Part shown: piece by piece, positions 19,864-21,107 of the stretch | Layout: each line of letters starts with the position of its first letter | How positions within the stretch are numbered: the first letter of the stretch is position 1 | Source of the DNA: Larix sibirica | Lineage: Eukaryota > Streptophyta > Pinopsida > Pinales > Pinaceae | Assembly: GCA_004151065.3 (NCBI GenBank) | Contig: NWUY0300035918.1 | Location: 14,515 to 35,621, forward strand | Direction of reading: 5' to 3' | Length of the DNA: 21,107 nucleotides | The notes under the pieces: generated by a model | Database searches by the model: none | Seen by the model: only the letters and a program-made list of their open reading frames with translations | Told to the model about the DNA's origin: nothing | Translations under genes and position numbers: made by a program

Positions 19864-21107
19864 TCAGTATGGTTGTGCTTCTTTTATTATAGGAGGGTTT
19901 CCTCTATACCTTTGCTCAAAGTGAGCGAGGAGGTCTTGGTTGAACACTATTGGGACTATCATGTCCCTATCTTGTCATTGTCAAGCTAGATAGGAGAAAA
20001 TGTCCAACACCAAATTGAACCTGTGCTCGAGCTTATCAATTTTGAAATTTTGGAGGTCGGCCAATTCACCTCAAATCTAAAATAGTATATTATTTTGTAC
20101 TTATGCCAAGCAAAATTTTCCTATTCCCTCATCCTGATGACCATATGTAGGTTGCTAATTCGGGGGGCTAGTGGAAGAGAACCCACCCATTTTCCTTTCT
20201 TATGTCTCAAGACCAAATGTTCGAGTGTTACCCTATATATGAGGAGTCCATTCCTGGTGATTTATCTCAGTGGGAATGAAGGTTTTATCATACGTCCAAA
20301 CCACATGACATCCCCATTGGAAATCACTGTCTTCTTTGGTCTGTTGCGTGCCATTGATTTGAAGGGAGTTGATAGTAATCTAGATAACTATGTCTAGATT
20401 TGATCCATCACTTTTGTGCCACATGATATCTTCATATAGAGAAGCATCCTCCATGGATCCAACTTATTGTGCTTAGAACTATTTCCTTCAACAATCCAAG
20501 AATCTTCATTAAGCTGAGTAGTGAAGTCACCATCTTGTCATATGACTTCTCCCTATGGTTCTTCGTAGATGGCATTCATCAAATCATATTCCTTATTGTT
20601 GAGGGGTGTAACTACACTACCTACTGACCTTTTCCCTCTCTGAAAATACCAGGCTCCTTGGTGTGGCCTTCCTCTTCTCTTGAGTCGCAACATCCTGAGA
20701 GGAAGAGGAGACTAGGTGCACTCACTAGTCTGCAAATACGCCCATATCAAGTGATTCTTTAGGGTGGATCCTTTCCTATAAAGTATGTATTCACTCTTCC
20801 AAAAAAACTTTAGTGTACCACCATCCATCCAATTTGTCATGTGGTTGATAATTGTTTGGTCGATAATGGTAGTATTATTCACGATCTGCCTTGTATTATG
20901 GATTGACCACACAGTCGTTCCCATGCTCATACTAGATATGATAACCATGAATATCTAGGTTGGATAGGTGCTAGATAAATCCCCCAAACGCCTTCCAGTC
21001 ACATCCAAGCTTCTTAGTGGCAAGGTGTGGTCTCAATGGAGAAAATGCTTATGAATTAATTCCCTAGCACTCTAGCTCCAAAGGGGGACCTCTTGGGAGC
21101 ACTCATT
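19864..21107 (-). pseudogene. Antisense decayed protein of unknown family (copy B, longer, open at window end)
   Basis: Same relic as in copy A, but it continues upstream past 20995 into unique sequence. There the minus strand adds in-frame blocks PLRPHLATKKLGCDWKAFGG (about 20968-21027) and, further 5', RGPPLELEC. This shows the protein-like frame extends beyond the repeat edge and is cut only by the window. In total more than 400 codons are readable, with many stops and at least two frameshifts. The end is a double stop at about 19861-19866. No family was recognised. Confidence 0.5.

Larger units (their letters stand above)
16238..20995. repeat. Large direct repeat, copy B (4758 bp)
   Basis: Same orientation as copy A and longer by 18 bp because of the tandem duplication at 17381-17416. 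It contains the same internal order: non-coding DNA, mini-inverted-repeat array, 21-bp lattice, antisense relic. Beyond 20995 the sequence continues into unique DNA, which copy A lacks. Confidence 0.97.

Noticed and set aside
12598-20948. Open frames repeated in both large copies as evidence of conserved genes
   Set aside because: The copies are nearly identical and probably an assembly duplicate, so sharing a frame says nothing about selection.
19864-21107. Stops one transition from Gln, Arg or Trp codons as proof of methylation-driven decay
   Set aside because: Every stop codon is one transition from such a codon, so the observation carries no weight without a CpG or CHG context test against intact relatives.

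Overview
The window looks like intergenic DNA from a large, repeat-rich seed-plant nuclear genome. A conifer or another gymnosperm is my best guess, from the style of the Ty3/gypsy gag and protease remnants and the extreme decay, but the sequence does not prove it. I found no intact gene, rRNA, tRNA or CRISPR array. Every protein-like stretch carries in-frame stops, frameshifts or abrupt ends, so all are listed as pseudogenes or relics. Gene symbols are left blank.

Layout, left to right. 3-419: decayed retrotransposon gag fragment. 420-1390: A+T-rich DNA without a gene, closed by a single N at 1391. 1392-1770: non-coding, with an (AT)16 microsatellite. About 1770-2890: a broken ORF that reads, in order, a charged helical segment, a G-patch-like glycine motif and two damaged CCHC zinc knuckles. 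2891-5560: no coding sequence recognised, possibly leader or LTR DNA. 5560-9567: a plus-strand Ty3/gypsy relic in the order gag, protease, start of reverse transcriptase, cut off inside the RT. 9568-10260: non-coding with (GA)12. 10262-11575: a long, poorly preserved frame that I cannot identify.

The right half is dominated by one large direct repeat. Copy A (11497-16236) and copy B (16238-20995) meet at a single N (16237). Their lengths differ by exactly one 18-bp duplication. Because the repeat ends at the N on one side and restarts at the N on the other, the simplest reading is a suffix/prefix contig overlap that was never merged, not a biological tandem duplication. The two copies still differ by about 42 substitutions. 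About 40 of these lie in 1.6 kb that coincides with a family of short GGG-YRYA-N-CCC inverted repeats.

Inside each copy, in order: non-coding DNA; the mini-inverted-repeat array; a degenerate minisatellite on a 21-bp lattice; A+T-rich DNA; and an antisense, heavily broken protein-coding relic of unknown family. The relic runs off the window's right end in copy B. The items most worth attention are the G-patch plus zinc-knuckle relic, the mini-hairpin array, the 21-bp lattice and the unidentified antisense protein. The large duplication is probably an assembly feature.
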